Part shown: one piece after another, positions 17,289 through 26,432 of the stretch | How the letters are laid out: each line of letters starts with the position of its first letter | How positions within the stretch are numbered: position 1 is the first letter of the stretch | Source of the DNA: Oligoflexia bacterium | GTDB taxonomy: Bacteria > Bdellovibrionota > UBA1018 | Reading direction: 5' to 3' | Length of the DNA: 37,800 nt | NCBI GenBank assembly: GCA_014378465.1 | Contig: JACMNQ010000029.1 | Location: forward strand, 1-37,800 | Notes under the pieces: generated by a model | The model's database searches: none | What the model saw: only the letters and a program-made list of their open reading frames with translations | Told to the model about the DNA's origin: nothing | Position numbers and translations under genes: made by a program

Positions 17289-18712
17289 GACGCCACTCCT
17301 GCGGACATTCCACGGTTCATCCACATCATCAGGATCTCAGGGAGCTGCTTGCACTGGCCGCGAGGATTGATGGAGCGCTTGAGCTTCTGCTCACGTCCCT
17401 CAAAATTCACGATTGTGCCGTCTTTTTCAGCGAAGCTCGTTCCAGGCAGAACGACTTCAAAACCGGGGTTCTCGGCCGTGTGAAACACACCAAGCCCCAC
17501 CACTTTGACTCCTGCCGCGAACTTCGGAATTTCCGCACGGCCGCCGCGAATGACCAGCACTGCTTCGATACCGGCCGGGAGGGATTCAAATCCCTTGAAG
17601 CCCAGCTTTTCAAAGCCATTGAGGTTCGAGGTCCTGCTCTTGCGCTTCAGGATCTGATCGGCTGGCGCGTCGTCTTGGGTCGAGGCTATGCCCGGAGTTC
17701 CGAAGTGAAACACGGGAGCATTTCCAAACTGCTTCGGAAGGAAGGTCTGGAGCTGAATCGCTTCTTCATTGGTCAGATCCGTGCCCACGAGAATGGCGAG
17801 CTTCTTTCCGTTGAAGACGGCCTTGGCCTGATCAATCGCCTGGTTCCAGTCGGTCGGCTGATAGCTTTCGCCCGCCTGGAGAGTCGGCAGGACGATGCGG
17901 TCTTCCTGATTCACATAGTGGTAGTTGAAGCGACCTTCGTCACAAAGCCAGTACTTGTTCACTTCCATGTTGGTGCGCGGGAGGCAGCGGTAGATGACGT
18001 TGGCGTCCTGATGAATCTCCATGTTGCAGCCGCGTGAGCAACCTTCGCAGACGGTTGGAGTCTTCTTCAGGAACCAGGCGCGCTTTCTGAACCGGAAATC
18101 CTTCAGGGTCAGGGAGCCGGTCGGACAGACGTCTGAGTAGTTGCCTGCGTAATCGGTTTCGAGTGGGCGACCGTCGACCGTGGTGATCTCGGTATTGCTC
18201 CCTCGCTGAACGGCGACCATTTCATGAATGCCCGCGACTTCAGTGCCGAAACGAATGCAGCGCGTGCAGTGAATGCAACGGTTCATGTTCTTCTTGATCA
18301 CTGGGCCCATGTCGAGATCGAGGTAGGTTCTGCGCTCTTCGGTGTAGCGCATGTAGGGATCGCCGTACTTGAAAGACTGGTCCTGAAGGTCGCACTCTCC
18401 GGACTTGTCGCAGATCGGACAATCGAGAGGGTGATTGATCAGGAGAAACTCCATCACGGACTTCTGATTCTGTCTCACGCGGTCCGAGCGGGTCTTGACG
18501 ACCATGCCTTCGGTTGCGGGAGTCGAACATGCCGTTTGAAGTTTTGGCATCTTTTCAATCTCAACGGCGCACATGCGGCACTGAGCGACGATGCTGAGAC
18601 CTGGGTGATAACAGAAATATGGGATTTCGATCCCTGCCTTGGCGGCCACTTCAATGAGATTGGTACCGGCCACGAATTCAACTTCGCGGCCATCGATCGT
18701 ACATTTAGCCAT
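17285..18712 (-). CDS. nuoG: NADH-quinone oxidoreductase subunit G, short form
   Basis: The start is the ATG at 18712, with GAGG and AGAAG upstream, overlapping nuoF by eight bases; 475 residues. Cluster ligands in order: [2Fe-2S] C34, C45, C48, C62; N5-type H94, C98, C101, C107; [4Fe-4S] C146, C149, C152, C196; and an N7-type CxxCxxxC plus C257 set at C222, C225, C229, 27 residues before C257. The C-terminal molybdopterin-oxidoreductase-like domain is only about 215 residues, so the protein is well below the roughly 780-900 residues of E. coli or Thermus NuoG. The electron-transfer part is complete. The gene looks intact, with no frameshift visible and nuoH following at once, so the shortening appears genuine. 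Confidence 0.93.
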   Translation of the reverse strand: MAKCTIDGREVEFVAGTNLIEVAAKAGIEIPYFCYHPGLSIVAQCRMCAVEIEKMPKLQTACSTPATEGMVVKTRSDRVRQNQKSVMEFLLINHPLDCPICDKSGECDLQDQSFKYGDPYMRYTEERRTYLDLDMGPVIKKNMNRCIHCTRCIRFGTEVAGIHEMVAVQRGSNTEITTVDGRPLETDYAGNYSDVCPTGSLTLKDFRFRKRAWFLKKTPTVCEGCSRGCNMEIHQDANVIYRCLPRTNMEVNKYWLCDEGRFNYHYVNQEDRIVLPTLQAGESYQPTDWNQAIDQAKAVFNGKKLAILVGTDLTNEEAIQLQTFLPKQFGNAPVFHFGTPGIASTQDDAPADQILKRKSRTSNLNGFEKLGFKGFESLPAGIEAVLVIRGGRAEIPKFAAGVKVVGLGVFHTAENPGFEVVLPGTSFAEKDGTIVNFEGREQKLKRSINPRGQCKQLPEILMMWMNRGMSAGVAS

Positions 18713-19979
18713 GCTTCTCACCTCGGATGTATGCTTCAAACTCGGGCTTGAACTTCTTGACGAAGCTGGCGACCGGACCGGCGGCCGCGTCACCCAGCGC
18801 GCAGAGGGTTTTACCGGCAATATTGTCTGTGATGTCCAAAAGAAGATTCAGATCCTGCTCGCGTCCTTTCCCATGAAGGATGCGCTCGAGCACGTCTTCC
18901 ATCCACTTGCAGCCTTCGCGGCAGGGAGTGCACTGGCCACAGGATTCGTGCGCGTAGAATTTGGTGATGCGCTGGATGAGCTTCACCATGCAGTAGTCTT
19001 CGCTCACGACCATCATGGCGGCAGATCCCATCATCGTGCCGACCTTCATCAGAGGCTCGATGTCATAGATGACGTCGATCTCGTCAGCGGTGAGGACCGG
19101 TGCGGAGGATCCGCCCGGAATGACTGCCTTGAGTTTCTTGCCGCCCAGAACTCCGCCTGCGAGGTCAATGATCTGACGAACGGTCATGCTGCCGGCGTTG
19201 ATTTCATACAGGCCTGGCTTGTTGACGTGACCGGAGACGCAGATGATTCGGGTTCCGCCGGACTTCTCGACTTTGCCGAGAGCCGAGAACCATTCGCCGC
19301 CCTTGTTGATGATATAAGGCACGGCGGTGAGGGTCTCGACGTTGTTGACGACCGTTGGGCCACCGAATGCGCCAGCTTGAGCCGGAAACGGCGGCTTCAC
19401 GCGGGGTTCACCGCGTTTGCCTTCGAGTGAGTTCAGAAGGCCGGTCTCTTCGCCGCAGATGTAAGCACCGGCACCGCGATGAACAGTGAGATCAAAATCA
19501 AAGCCTGAGCCCTGAACGTTCTTTCCGAGGTAACCTTTGGCGTAAGCTTCATCGATGGCAATCTGAAGGAGTTTGGCTTCACGTGTGTACTCACCCCGAA
19601 TGTAGATGTAACCGTGGTGCGCGCCGACTGCGAAAGCCGCAATGAGCATGCCTTCGATCAACAGGTGAGGGGTGTAGCGCATGAGATCGCGGTCTTTGAA
19701 AGTGCCTGGCTCAGACTCATCCGCATTGCAGACGAGGTACTTGGGCTTGGCGGACTGCTTGGGGATGAAGCCCCATTTCATGCCGGTCGGAAAACCCGCG
19801 CCGCCGCGACCGCGGAGATTGGACTTCTTCACTTCATTGATGATGTCGTCCTGGGACATTCCAAACGCTTTTTTGGAAGCCGCGTAGCCATTCATCTTCT
19901 CCAGGTAAAAGGAGAGGGGGCGGCACTCGTCATTGAAATACTGGATGTACATCGGTTCATGTTGCTGAGCCATAATCAT
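18705..19979 (-). CDS. nuoF: NADH-quinone oxidoreductase subunit F (NADH- and FMN-binding)
   Basis: This 424-residue subunit oxidises NADH. The FMN/NADH-binding segments are GRGGAGFPTGMKW at 57-69, NADESEPGTFKDR at 85-97 and GAYICGEETGLLNSLEG at 171-187. The N3 [4Fe-4S] cluster ligands are C347, C350 and C353 in SCGQCTPCREG, plus C393. Full length. The start ATG at 19979 overlaps the nuoE TGA (ATGA); an ATG two codons later is possible. With NuoE and NuoG it forms the NADH module that the second operon lacks. Confidence 0.97.
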   Translation of the reverse strand: MIMAQQHEPMYIQYFNDECRPLSFYLEKMNGYAASKKAFGMSQDDIINEVKKSNLRGRGGAGFPTGMKWGFIPKQSAKPKYLVCNADESEPGTFKDRDLMRYTPHLLIEGMLIAAFAVGAHHGYIYIRGEYTREAKLLQIAIDEAYAKGYLGKNVQGSGFDFDLTVHRGAGAYICGEETGLLNSLEGKRGEPRVKPPFPAQAGAFGGPTVVNNVETLTAVPYIINKGGEWFSALGKVEKSGGTRIICVSGHVNKPGLYEINAGSMTVRQIIDLAGGVLGGKKLKAVIPGGSSAPVLTADEIDVIYDIEPLMKVGTMMGSAAMMVVSEDYCMVKLIQRITKFYAHESCGQCTPCREGCKWMEDVLERILHGKGREQDLNLLLDITDNIAGKTLCALGDAAAGPVASFVKKFKPEFEAYIRGEKHG

Positions 19980-20449
19980 TTCAACCCGTCTAGAAGCTGG
20001 TCAATCGTCTTGATGTCCAGGTTCTCGTAATAATCGTCATTGAGCATCATGGCTGGAGCGGTCCCGCAGGCGCCCAGGCACTCTTCTTCCATCAGGGTGA
20101 ATTTCTTGTCCGGGGTCGTGCCGCCGCACGCGATGCCGAACTTCTTCTCGATGTGTTCAACGATCTCGTCCGCGCCGCGAAGGCAGCAGGCGACATTCGT
20201 ACACACTTTGATGTGGTACTTTCCGACCGGATTGAGGTTGTACATCGTGTAAAAACTCGCCACTTCTCGCACTTGGGCGGGGTGAATGCCGATGTACTCG
20301 CCGATTTCTTCCATCACTTCGGAGGGGAGCCAGCCGGCTTCTTCCTGCGCCTGATGAAGGGCCGGAAGCAGAAGGGCGACACGAGTCGGATACCGAGGCA
20401 CCAACTTGTTCATTTCGTCGTAAAATTTTTGAGAAAGTATTTTTGCCAT
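19976..20449 (-). CDS. nuoE: NADH-quinone oxidoreductase subunit E ([2Fe-2S], N1a)
   Basis: A 157-residue thioredoxin-fold subunit of the NADH module. The [2Fe-2S] ligands are C83 and C88 in VCTNVACC and C124 and C128 in ECLGACGTAP. The N-terminal helical region (residues 15-75) contains the usual LLPALHQAQEEAGWLP and REVASFYTMY segments. Length and motif spacing match the family. It lies 38 bases downstream of nuoD and overlaps nuoF. Confidence 0.97.
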   Translation of the reverse strand: MAKILSQKFYDEMNKLVPRYPTRVALLLPALHQAQEEAGWLPSEVMEEIGEYIGIHPAQVREVASFYTMYNLNPVGKYHIKVCTNVACCLRGADEIVEHIEKKFGIACGGTTPDKKFTLMEEECLGACGTAPAMMLNDDYYENLDIKTIDQLLDGLK

Positions 20450-20487
20450 AAACTTCTGATCAAACTCAGTGAGGGGCTCGCGCCGCC

Positions 20488-21741
20488 TTACCGGTCCAAC
20501 TCTCCCGCGATGATGTTGATGCTTCCAAGTGCCGCCACGGCATCGGCGATCTTCGAGCCCTTGACCATCGGGTCAAGTCCCTGAAAGTGCCAGACCGAAG
20601 GTCCACGAATGCGCATGCGATGGGCTCTTGGGGAGCCTTTGCTGACGATGTAGAAGCCCAGCTCGCCGTTTGCCGCTTCAAACTGCGTATAGGCTTCACC
20701 TTCTGGGACGTCAAAGCCGTGCATGAAGAATTTGAAGTGATGAATCATTCCTTCCATCGTGTTGTGAACGACGTCCTTGTCAGGAATTCTCACACGCTTG
20801 TCTTCTGCCCAGATCGGACCGGGCTGAATCTTGTCCGCACACTGGGAAACGATGTTCAGCGACTGACGGATCTCTTCCATGCGAACCATGTAACGGTCGA
20901 AAACGTCACCGTTGCGAGCGATGGGTACGTCAAACTCGACGTTCTTGTAGAACATGCAGGGCTGGTCACGTCTCAGGTCCAGATCAATGCCGGCAGCGCG
21001 GGCAACGGGGCCCGAAAAACTGTAGTCCAGGCACTGTTGCCTGCTGAAGACACCGACTCCAATGGTGCGCTGGCACCAGATCTTGTTACCGGTGAGGAGT
21101 TCGTCCATTTCATCGATGACTTTGCGGGTCTTGACGACCCAGGCTTTGCACCGCTTCTCCCAGCCTTCAGGAGCATCATGCATGAGGCCGCCGATGCGCG
21201 TGTAGGACGTGGTCAGGCGCGCGCCGCAAAGCTCTTCGATGAGGGAGTAGCCTTCTTCGCGCTGGTGGAAGCCATAGAGAAAGAAGGAAAACGCACCGAG
21301 ATCGACGGCATTGATGCCGACGCAGACCAGGTGATCCATGATTCGCGCGATCTCAGCGCACATCATGCGGATCCAGATCGCCCGCGGCGGGAGTTCAACT
21401 CCCATGAGCTTTTCGACAGCCATCGCGTAAGCGACATTGTTGATCAGGGCCGAACAGTAGTTCAGGCGGTCGGTGTAGACGACGAATTGATGATAAGTGC
21501 GGTTTTCGCCGAGCTTTTCTTTCGCGCGGTGGGTATAGCCGAACTCACAGTAGGACTTCTCAATCGTCTCACCGTTCAGTTGCGCGACCATTCGGAGGGC
21601 ACCGTGCATGGACGGATGAGTCGGGCCGATATTCATCAGAACCCGGGAATCACCCCAGAGGTCATCCGTGTCGTGCTCCATCACACCGTGTTCGATGTTG
21701 GAACTGAGACTTCCGATTTCTCTTTTGCTGTCGTTAGGCAT
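20488..21741 (-). CDS. nuoD: NADH-quinone oxidoreductase subunit D
   Basis: The 49 kDa-type subunit, 417 residues from the ATG at 21741. A TTG three codons upstream is an alternative, and AAGGA precedes both. The quinone pocket is intact: H42 and H46 in GPTHPSMHG, and Y95 in YTDRLNY. In Thermus the equivalents of H46 and Y95 (His38, Tyr87) bind the quinone headgroup. The C-terminal arginine-containing ending of NuoD (ELDR) is present. With NuoB and NuoH it forms the quinone-reducing site. This is the reference sequence for the altered NuoD at 30891-32021. Confidence 0.97.
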   Translation of the reverse strand: MPNDSKREIGSLSSNIEHGVMEHDTDDLWGDSRVLMNIGPTHPSMHGALRMVAQLNGETIEKSYCEFGYTHRAKEKLGENRTYHQFVVYTDRLNYCSALINNVAYAMAVEKLMGVELPPRAIWIRMMCAEIARIMDHLVCVGINAVDLGAFSFFLYGFHQREEGYSLIEELCGARLTTSYTRIGGLMHDAPEGWEKRCKAWVVKTRKVIDEMDELLTGNKIWCQRTIGVGVFSRQQCLDYSFSGPVARAAGIDLDLRRDQPCMFYKNVEFDVPIARNGDVFDRYMVRMEEIRQSLNIVSQCADKIQPGPIWAEDKRVRIPDKDVVHNTMEGMIHHFKFFMHGFDVPEGEAYTQFEAANGELGFYIVSKGSPRAHRMRIRGPSVWHFQGLDPMVKGSKIADAVAALGSINIIAGELDR

Positions 21742-21753
21742 AAATTCCAATCC

Positions 21754-22338
21754 TTATCTCAAAAACGATGGGTCAATCGGTTCCGCACTTGGGAAAATCT
21801 GGTAGCCCTTCAGAGGGTAATCCTTGCGGAGGGGGTGCCCCACCCAGCGCGCGTCCATCAGGATCCTTCTCAGATCCGGGTGGCCCGAGAATTTCACACC
21901 GAACATGTCGAAGACTTCGCGCTCAGCCCAGTTGGCGCCTTTCCAGACGCCCGTTGCGGTCGGAACTTCCGCCCCTTCGCTCACGCGAACCTTGAAGCGG
22001 ATTCTCCAGAATTTGGAATGGGAGAAAAGGTTATAGACGACTTCGAAGCGGGGTTCCATTTCTTCATCGGTCGCGGTGATGTCGGACAGGAAATTGTATT
22101 CAAAGCCTGCCTCGTTCTTGGCAAATTCCAGAACCTGCGCGATGGCTTCCTTTTTCACATAGATGATCGGCACATCGGTCGGATAATCCGGCGGCATGCG
22201 CACCTCTTCGATCGACGCTCCGAATTTTTCCTGAAGTCGGGCGACCTGGGACTTCCAACCCTCTCCCCACTGTGCGAGCCAGCTGCCTCCGTTGGAGGGG
22301 ATCGGCTGCCTGATATCCATGTCGAACTTGATATCCAT
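21754..22338 (-). CDS. nuoC: NADH-quinone oxidoreductase subunit C
   Basis: A 194-residue 30 kDa-type subunit with the C-terminal signature EREVFDMFGVKFSGHPDLRR at about 139-158, then GHPLRKDYPLKGY. It packs against NuoD and NuoI in the connecting module. It is a separate gene, not fused to nuoD as in E. coli. It starts 27 bases after nuoB. An internal ATG six codons in is a possible alternative start. Confidence 0.96.
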   Translation of the reverse strand: MDIKFDMDIRQPIPSNGGSWLAQWGEGWKSQVARLQEKFGASIEEVRMPPDYPTDVPIIYVKKEAIAQVLEFAKNEAGFEYNFLSDITATDEEMEPRFEVVYNLFSHSKFWRIRFKVRVSEGAEVPTATGVWKGANWAEREVFDMFGVKFSGHPDLRRILMDARWVGHPLRKDYPLKGYQIFPSAEPIDPSFLR

Positions 22339-22365
22339 TTTGAAAGCGTCCTTATGAGGGTGAAA

Positions 22366-22878
22366 TTACTTGAGCTTGAGCTGAGCACTCTTCAAATTTT
22401 GTTCGCGGCGCTGAGAATAGGTTTCGCCTTTTTGAACGCTGTCCTGAAGTCGCATCAATGCGTGGATGACGCCTTCAGGTGAAGGTGGGCAGCCAGGCAC
22501 ATAAACATCAACCGGAATCACGGTGTCGATTCCCTGAGTGACGCTATACACGTTGAAGATCCCGCCCGAAGAAGCACAGGCCCCAAAAGACATCACCCAC
22601 TTGGGTTCGCTCATCTGGTCGTAGATGGTCTTGAGTACGGGTGCCATTTTCGTATTGATGATGCCTGCGACGATCAGCAGATCTGACTGGCGCGGGGAGA
22701 AACGCATGGCTTCCGCTCCGAAACGAGCCATGTCGTAGTCCGAAGCGAGAGTCGCCATCATCTCAATCCCACAACAGCTCGTGCCGAAAGGGAGCGGCCA
22801 CATGGAATTCTTGCGGCCCCAATTGACGAAGTCGTCGAGTCGAGTGGTGAGGTAAGTAGCTGATCCATCTTTACTCAT
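22366..22878 (-). CDS. nuoB: NADH-quinone oxidoreductase subunit B (cluster N2)
   Basis: A 170-residue subunit carrying the terminal [4Fe-4S] cluster N2. Ligands are the tandem C35-C36 in [11 protein letters not shown]101 in GACASSGG and C130 in VPGCPPSPE. The [13 protein letters not shown] stretch (58-70) is typical of complex I. Electrons pass from N2 to quinone held by NuoD. It starts 25 bases downstream of nuoA. Confidence 0.97.
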   Translation of the reverse strand: MSKDGSATYLTTRLDDFVNWGRKNSMWPLPFGTSCCGIEMMATLASDYDMARFGAEAMRFSPRQSDLLIVAGIINTKMAPVLKTIYDQMSEPKWVMSFGACASSGGIFNVYSVTQGIDTVIPVDVYVPGCPPSPEGVIHALMRLQDSVQKGETYSQRREQNLKSAQLKLK

Positions 22879-22903
22879 AAAAATTCCTTAGCTGAACAGA
22901 AGT

Positions 22904-23263
22904 TCATTCCCACTCCAGCGCGCCCTTGCCGAGCACATAGAAGTATCCCACCAAAAGGATTCCGACGAAGAGGCCCATATCAAGAATGATGAACGAATTG
23001 ACGGAGAGGAGTTTTTTGTAAACTACCGCAAATGGAAAAAAGAAAACCGCCTCAACGTCAAAGAGGAGGAACAAAATTGCGACAAGGTAGAAGCGGACGG
23101 AAAAGCGCTGCTTGGTATCTCCATAAACGGGCATGCCGCATTCAAACGGAAGTTCCTTCGCTTTGTTCTTGATCTTGGGTCCGAGCATTCCGGAAAGTGT
23201 GATGATCACGACGCCGAGAAAAACTCCGATTGCCATCAAAATTAAAACGGGGATGTAAGACAT
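22904..23263 (-). CDS. nuoA: NADH-quinone oxidoreductase subunit A
   Basis: A three-helix subunit of 119 residues from the ATG at 23263; an upstream in-frame start adds 17 residues without family similarity. The ECG of the first loop is at 41-43, and RFSVRFYLVAILFLLFDVEAV carries D69 and E71, the charges equivalent to E. coli D79 and E81 near the quinone channel. AGAGG lies upstream. First gene of the 14-gene operon. Confidence 0.94.
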   Translation of the reverse strand: MSYIPVLILMAIGVFLGVVIITLSGMLGPKIKNKAKELPFECGMPVYGDTKQRFSVRFYLVAILFLLFDVEAVFFFPFAVVYKKLLSVNSFIILDMGLFVGILLVGYFYVLGKGALEWE

Positions 23264-23417
23264 CGTTGAGCCAACCTCTTGTCTGTTGTCGAAAGAGGGT
23301 GTCAAAGACTCCATGACTCGGTCGCCTGGGTCTGCGACTGGCCGGATTTGCCCCTCTGTTCATATTTCTTACTTATGAATGATCTTGTATGTTTATAGCG
23401 CCACGGGTTGCCAGGTG
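23264..23417 (-). promoter_or_regulatory. Intergenic region between the two nuo operons
   Basis: This 154-base AT-rich spacer separates the second operon's nuoN from the first nuoA. On the minus strand it holds TATAAA (23397-23392) and CATAAG-like elements that could be -10 boxes, but no good -35 hexamer at the right distance. There is no hairpin with a T-run. Read-through from the second operon into the first is therefore possible. Promoter presence is a guess from position and base composition. Confidence 0.25.
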
Positions 23418-24899
23418 CTACCACAAAATGAATTGAATAGACTGACCTGCCCAGGACAGGACTGTCTCTGCGAAGACGGCCAGCAGAATCATCGGGAGCA
23501 GAAGACCGACCAGCAGGGCGCGATGGCCGCCGCCTGTGATGATGGCCGTTGAAGTTGGATTTTCAATTTGAGTTTTGAAGTCACCGACCAGGCTGTAGGC
23601 AAGTCGGGCAATTGCGACTGCTCCGATCGCACTTGAAAGAATGGCCAGAGCGGCTAGAAAATTCCATTCATGACGAATTGCGGCGCCAATAAGCGTGAAT
23701 TTTCCGATGAAACCGGGGAGTGGCGGGATTCCGACCAGGCAGGCGAGAAAAAGAATGAGGGCGACGCATTCCGGCACCGCGCGCCTGAGCGTGCCTTTCA
23801 GCGCTGAGAGCTGGTCTGAGCCGACTTCATCAAAGAGAAAGGAAAGGATGTAAAAGATTCCCATGAGAGCGAAGAGTTCAACGACCAGATTGAAGAGAAG
23901 GGCCGAGAGGCCCACTTCGTCCAGAACCAGAAGTCCCATGAGCAGATAACCACTTTGGGCCACGACCAGATAAGCGACCAACCTCTTGGCCCCATTTTGT
24001 CTAAAGGCGAGCAGGGAGCCGACCACCATCGTGATCCCCGAGACCAGTGCGACGATACGAGTCCAGTCCACATGACCCAGCACTTGCCACTCGCCTTGGG
24101 CAAGAGCGGGCTGTGCAAAAACGACAATGATCAGACGAAGAGCAAAGGCAAAGCCGGCCGCGCGAGTTCCCACTGAAATGAAGGCGGAAACCGGAGTGGG
24201 AGCCCCTTCAAGTACATCCGGAGCCCAGAGATGCATGGGAAATGCGGCGAACTGAAAACTGAGAGCCATGAAGACCAGGATAAATACGACCAATGCAGTC
24301 TCATTTGGAAGGCCAGTGGTCGAAAGAATCCTGTGCATTTCATAAATATTCAGCGACTGGGTTCCCGCGAAGAGCAAGGCGACTCCGTAAAGAAGAAGCG
24401 CCGCCGAAACAGCTCCGAAAGCCAGGTGCTTGAAAGACGCTTCAGTCGACAGGACGCTGAGTTTTCTCTGAGCGGAGAGGATGTAACTCATTCCGTTCAG
24501 AAACTGAAGACAGAGAAAAGCCAGAAGGAGATCCGCCGCCGACGCGATCAGGCACATCGCGATCGTTGAACCCAGAATCAGGGCCGTGAACTCGGCTCGT
24601 TTATCCTTCGGAATTTCCCGGGAGCGGGCTGAAGTCAGAACTGAAAGCATGGCCAGCGTGATGAAAAACAGTTTGAAGAAGAGAGAGAAGCCATCCACCA
24701 CGATCGCATTCGAAAAGAGCTGGGACGCTCCGTACGGATAAGTGAGCAGGGTCTGGATGAAAGCTCCGACCAGGCCGGTCAGCGCGATCCAGGTGATGAG
24801 GCGCAATTTTTCACCATGGTAACCCACTTCGCTGAGAATGATCCCAGCGACCGTCAGAGTCAAAAAGATCTCAGGAAGGAGAAAAACGAAATCCTTCAT
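23418..24899 (-). CDS. nuoN: NuoN-like subunit, second 11-gene complex I operon, channel residues altered
   Basis: A 493-residue homologue of NuoN, aligning with the neighbour copy through WAPDVLEGAPTPVSAF and GIPPLPGF. The TM5 glutamate is Q132 (FLCLQFLNG against FIALEIMS). The TM7 lysine is Q216 in LSFQFAAFPMHLW. The TM8 lysine is R246. The AHSGYL histidine is Q315. Only the TM12 lysine is kept (K400). In E. coli NuoN the first three correspond to E133, K217 and K247, which are important for pumping. The reading frame is intact and the start overlaps nuoM (ATGA). I infer a folded subunit unable to conduct protons by the usual route. Last gene of its operon. Confidence 0.9.
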   Translation of the reverse strand: MKDFVFLLPEIFLTLTVAGIILSEVGYHGEKLRLITWIALTGLVGAFIQTLLTYPYGASQLFSNAIVVDGFSLFFKLFFITLAMLSVLTSARSREIPKDKRAEFTALILGSTIAMCLIASAADLLLAFLCLQFLNGMSYILSAQRKLSVLSTEASFKHLAFGAVSAALLLYGVALLFAGTQSLNIYEMHRILSTTGLPNETALVVFILVFMALSFQFAAFPMHLWAPDVLEGAPTPVSAFISVGTRAAGFAFALRLIIVVFAQPALAQGEWQVLGHVDWTRIVALVSGITMVVGSLLAFRQNGAKRLVAYLVVAQSGYLLMGLLVLDEVGLSALLFNLVVELFALMGIFYILSFLFDEVGSDQLSALKGTLRRAVPECVALILFLACLVGIPPLPGFIGKFTLIGAAIRHEWNFLAALAILSSAIGAVAIARLAYSLVGDFKTQIENPTSTAIITGGGHRALLVGLLLPMILLAVFAETVLSWAGQSIQFILW

Positions 24900-26416
24900 T
24901 TGATCGTTCCCAGCAAGCTCATGACCGTGGGGCGAACCAGCTCGATCAGGGGCTTTGGATAGATCCCGAAAAGCAGGATGCTTGCGACGAGAGGAAGAAG
25001 AAAGGCCTGCTCTCTCAGGCTCAGGTCAGGAAACGACAGGCCTTTGCGATTCTTCCCGAGAAAGAGCTGACGGTACATCGTGAAGAGAAAGTAGCTCGCA
25101 AGAAGAAAGATGAGGCCCGCGAGAATGACGACGATCGGATGAATGGAGTAGCTGCCGATCAGAAGCAGAGCATGACCCACGAATCCACTCAGCCCCGGAA
25201 AACCCAGGAGTGAGGCGACGATGACTCCGGCCACCATGGCCATCTGCGGAGCATAGGTGACGATACCCCCATAGGTCGACTCTCCATCTGGGTTCTGAAA
25301 ACTGGCGTCTCCACCCTTTTCAAAGAGCAGCCCCGCAAAAAGACCGAAGCCTGCCAGTCCAAGCCCGAGCGAAAGTTCCTGAAAGACCGAACCCACCACT
25401 CCGGCAGCATTCAGGGAACCGATCCCGATCAGAATCATGCCTACTTCACTGAGGCAGATGTACGCCGACAACTGCTTGAGACCCTTCTGAGCCAGAGCAC
25501 AGATGCCACCCATCACGAGATTGATGCCTCCAATGACGACGATCACGGTCGCACTCTGGACCAGCGTTGCCGGAAACAGTGAGTACGAGAGTCGAGTGAA
25601 GATGTACATCGCGACCGGAACACCCACTGCAGACAAAGCAACGAACACGGGAGAAGGCGCTTCTTTCGCGGCTTGAGAGAACCAGCCGTGAAAAGGCCAG
25701 ATCGGAGCACGAAGAGTCAGGCCCGCGCTGGCAAGAATGAACGCGACCGTTGAAACCTTGAAATCCGATCCCAGAAACTGAAAGACCTTGTCCTCGAGCT
25801 TTCCGCCGGAAAGTTCACGCAGGGAAAAAGTATGTGGCTCCAGGGCGTGATAGACGAGAATCAATGCGCAGAAAAGCAGCGCATTGCCGATGGATGCGGA
25901 GACGATGGTTCTGAAAGCCGCACTTTCACGGTTTTCGCCACCCCAGATTCCAATGAGGAAATAAAAGGGAAGTGCGCTGAGAGCCCAGAAGAAAAACAGC
26001 AGGAAAAGATCCTGAGCGCAGACCGCACCCAGAAAAGCGGTTTGAAGAACGAGCAGAAGACCATAGAGTCCCTGCGTACCGATTTTCTGTTTCCATTCCG
26101 CGGCGACGAGCAGCGGGAACACGATCGAAATCAGGAGAACGAGCAGGACATTGAGCCCGTCCAGGGCCATGTCGTAGCTGATCGCGTAGGAACCGATCCA
26201 GGGCGTGATTTCCTGAATGGGCAGATCCACGAGCTGCAATTTCATGGCGATGACCAGGAACACTCCGCAGAGTGCGCTGGCGAGACTCGTTCCAAGCGCC
26301 GTCCAGCGGCTGATTGAGAACTTTCCTCTCACCATCTGGGAAGTGGGCAGGAAAGCCTGTAAAAGGGCTCCTAGAAAGGGGAGAAAAACCATCAAAGTGA
26401 TCAAGTGGCGAGTCAC
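24896..26416 (-). CDS. nuoM: NuoM-like subunit, second complex I operon, channel residues altered
   Basis: A 506-residue NuoM homologue with a GTG start at 26416 preceded by AGAGGA at six bases. The fold-defining segments are kept (LFFFWALSALPFYFLIGIWG, PIWPFHGW, GFPGLSGFVGH). The channel residues are not: TM5 Glu is A145, TM7 Lys is R236, TM8 Lys is P267, the NHG histidine is L350 and TM12 Glu is H415. In E. coli the first three and the last correspond to E144, K234, K265 and E407. The alignment in these blocks is ungapped against the neighbour NuoM, so the replacements are not alignment noise. It lies 16 bases after the L-like gene and overlaps the N-like gene. Confidence 0.9.
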   Translation of the reverse strand: MTRHLITLMVFLPFLGALLQAFLPTSQMVRGKFSISRWTALGTSLASALCGVFLVIAMKLQLVDLPIQEITPWIGSYAISYDMALDGLNVLLVLLISIVFPLLVAAEWKQKIGTQGLYGLLLVLQTAFLGAVCAQDLFLLFFFWALSALPFYFLIGIWGGENRESAAFRTIVSASIGNALLFCALILVYHALEPHTFSLRELSGGKLEDKVFQFLGSDFKVSTVAFILASAGLTLRAPIWPFHGWFSQAAKEAPSPVFVALSAVGVPVAMYIFTRLSYSLFPATLVQSATVIVVIGGINLVMGGICALAQKGLKQLSAYICLSEVGMILIGIGSLNAAGVVGSVFQELSLGLGLAGFGLFAGLLFEKGGDASFQNPDGESTYGGIVTYAPQMAMVAGVIVASLLGFPGLSGFVGHALLLIGSYSIHPIVVILAGLIFLLASYFLFTMYRQLFLGKNRKGLSFPDLSLREQAFLLPLVASILLFGIYPKPLIELVRPTVMSLLGTIK

Positions 26417-26432
26417 GCGCTATCCTCTCAAT

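Noticed and set aside
20587..22482. Long plus-strand open frame of 631 codons opposite nuoD, nuoC and nuoB
   Set aside because: It lies exactly antisense to three clear genes with Fe-S and quinone motifs, has no recognisable domain, and is a codon-bias shadow of GC-rich third positions.
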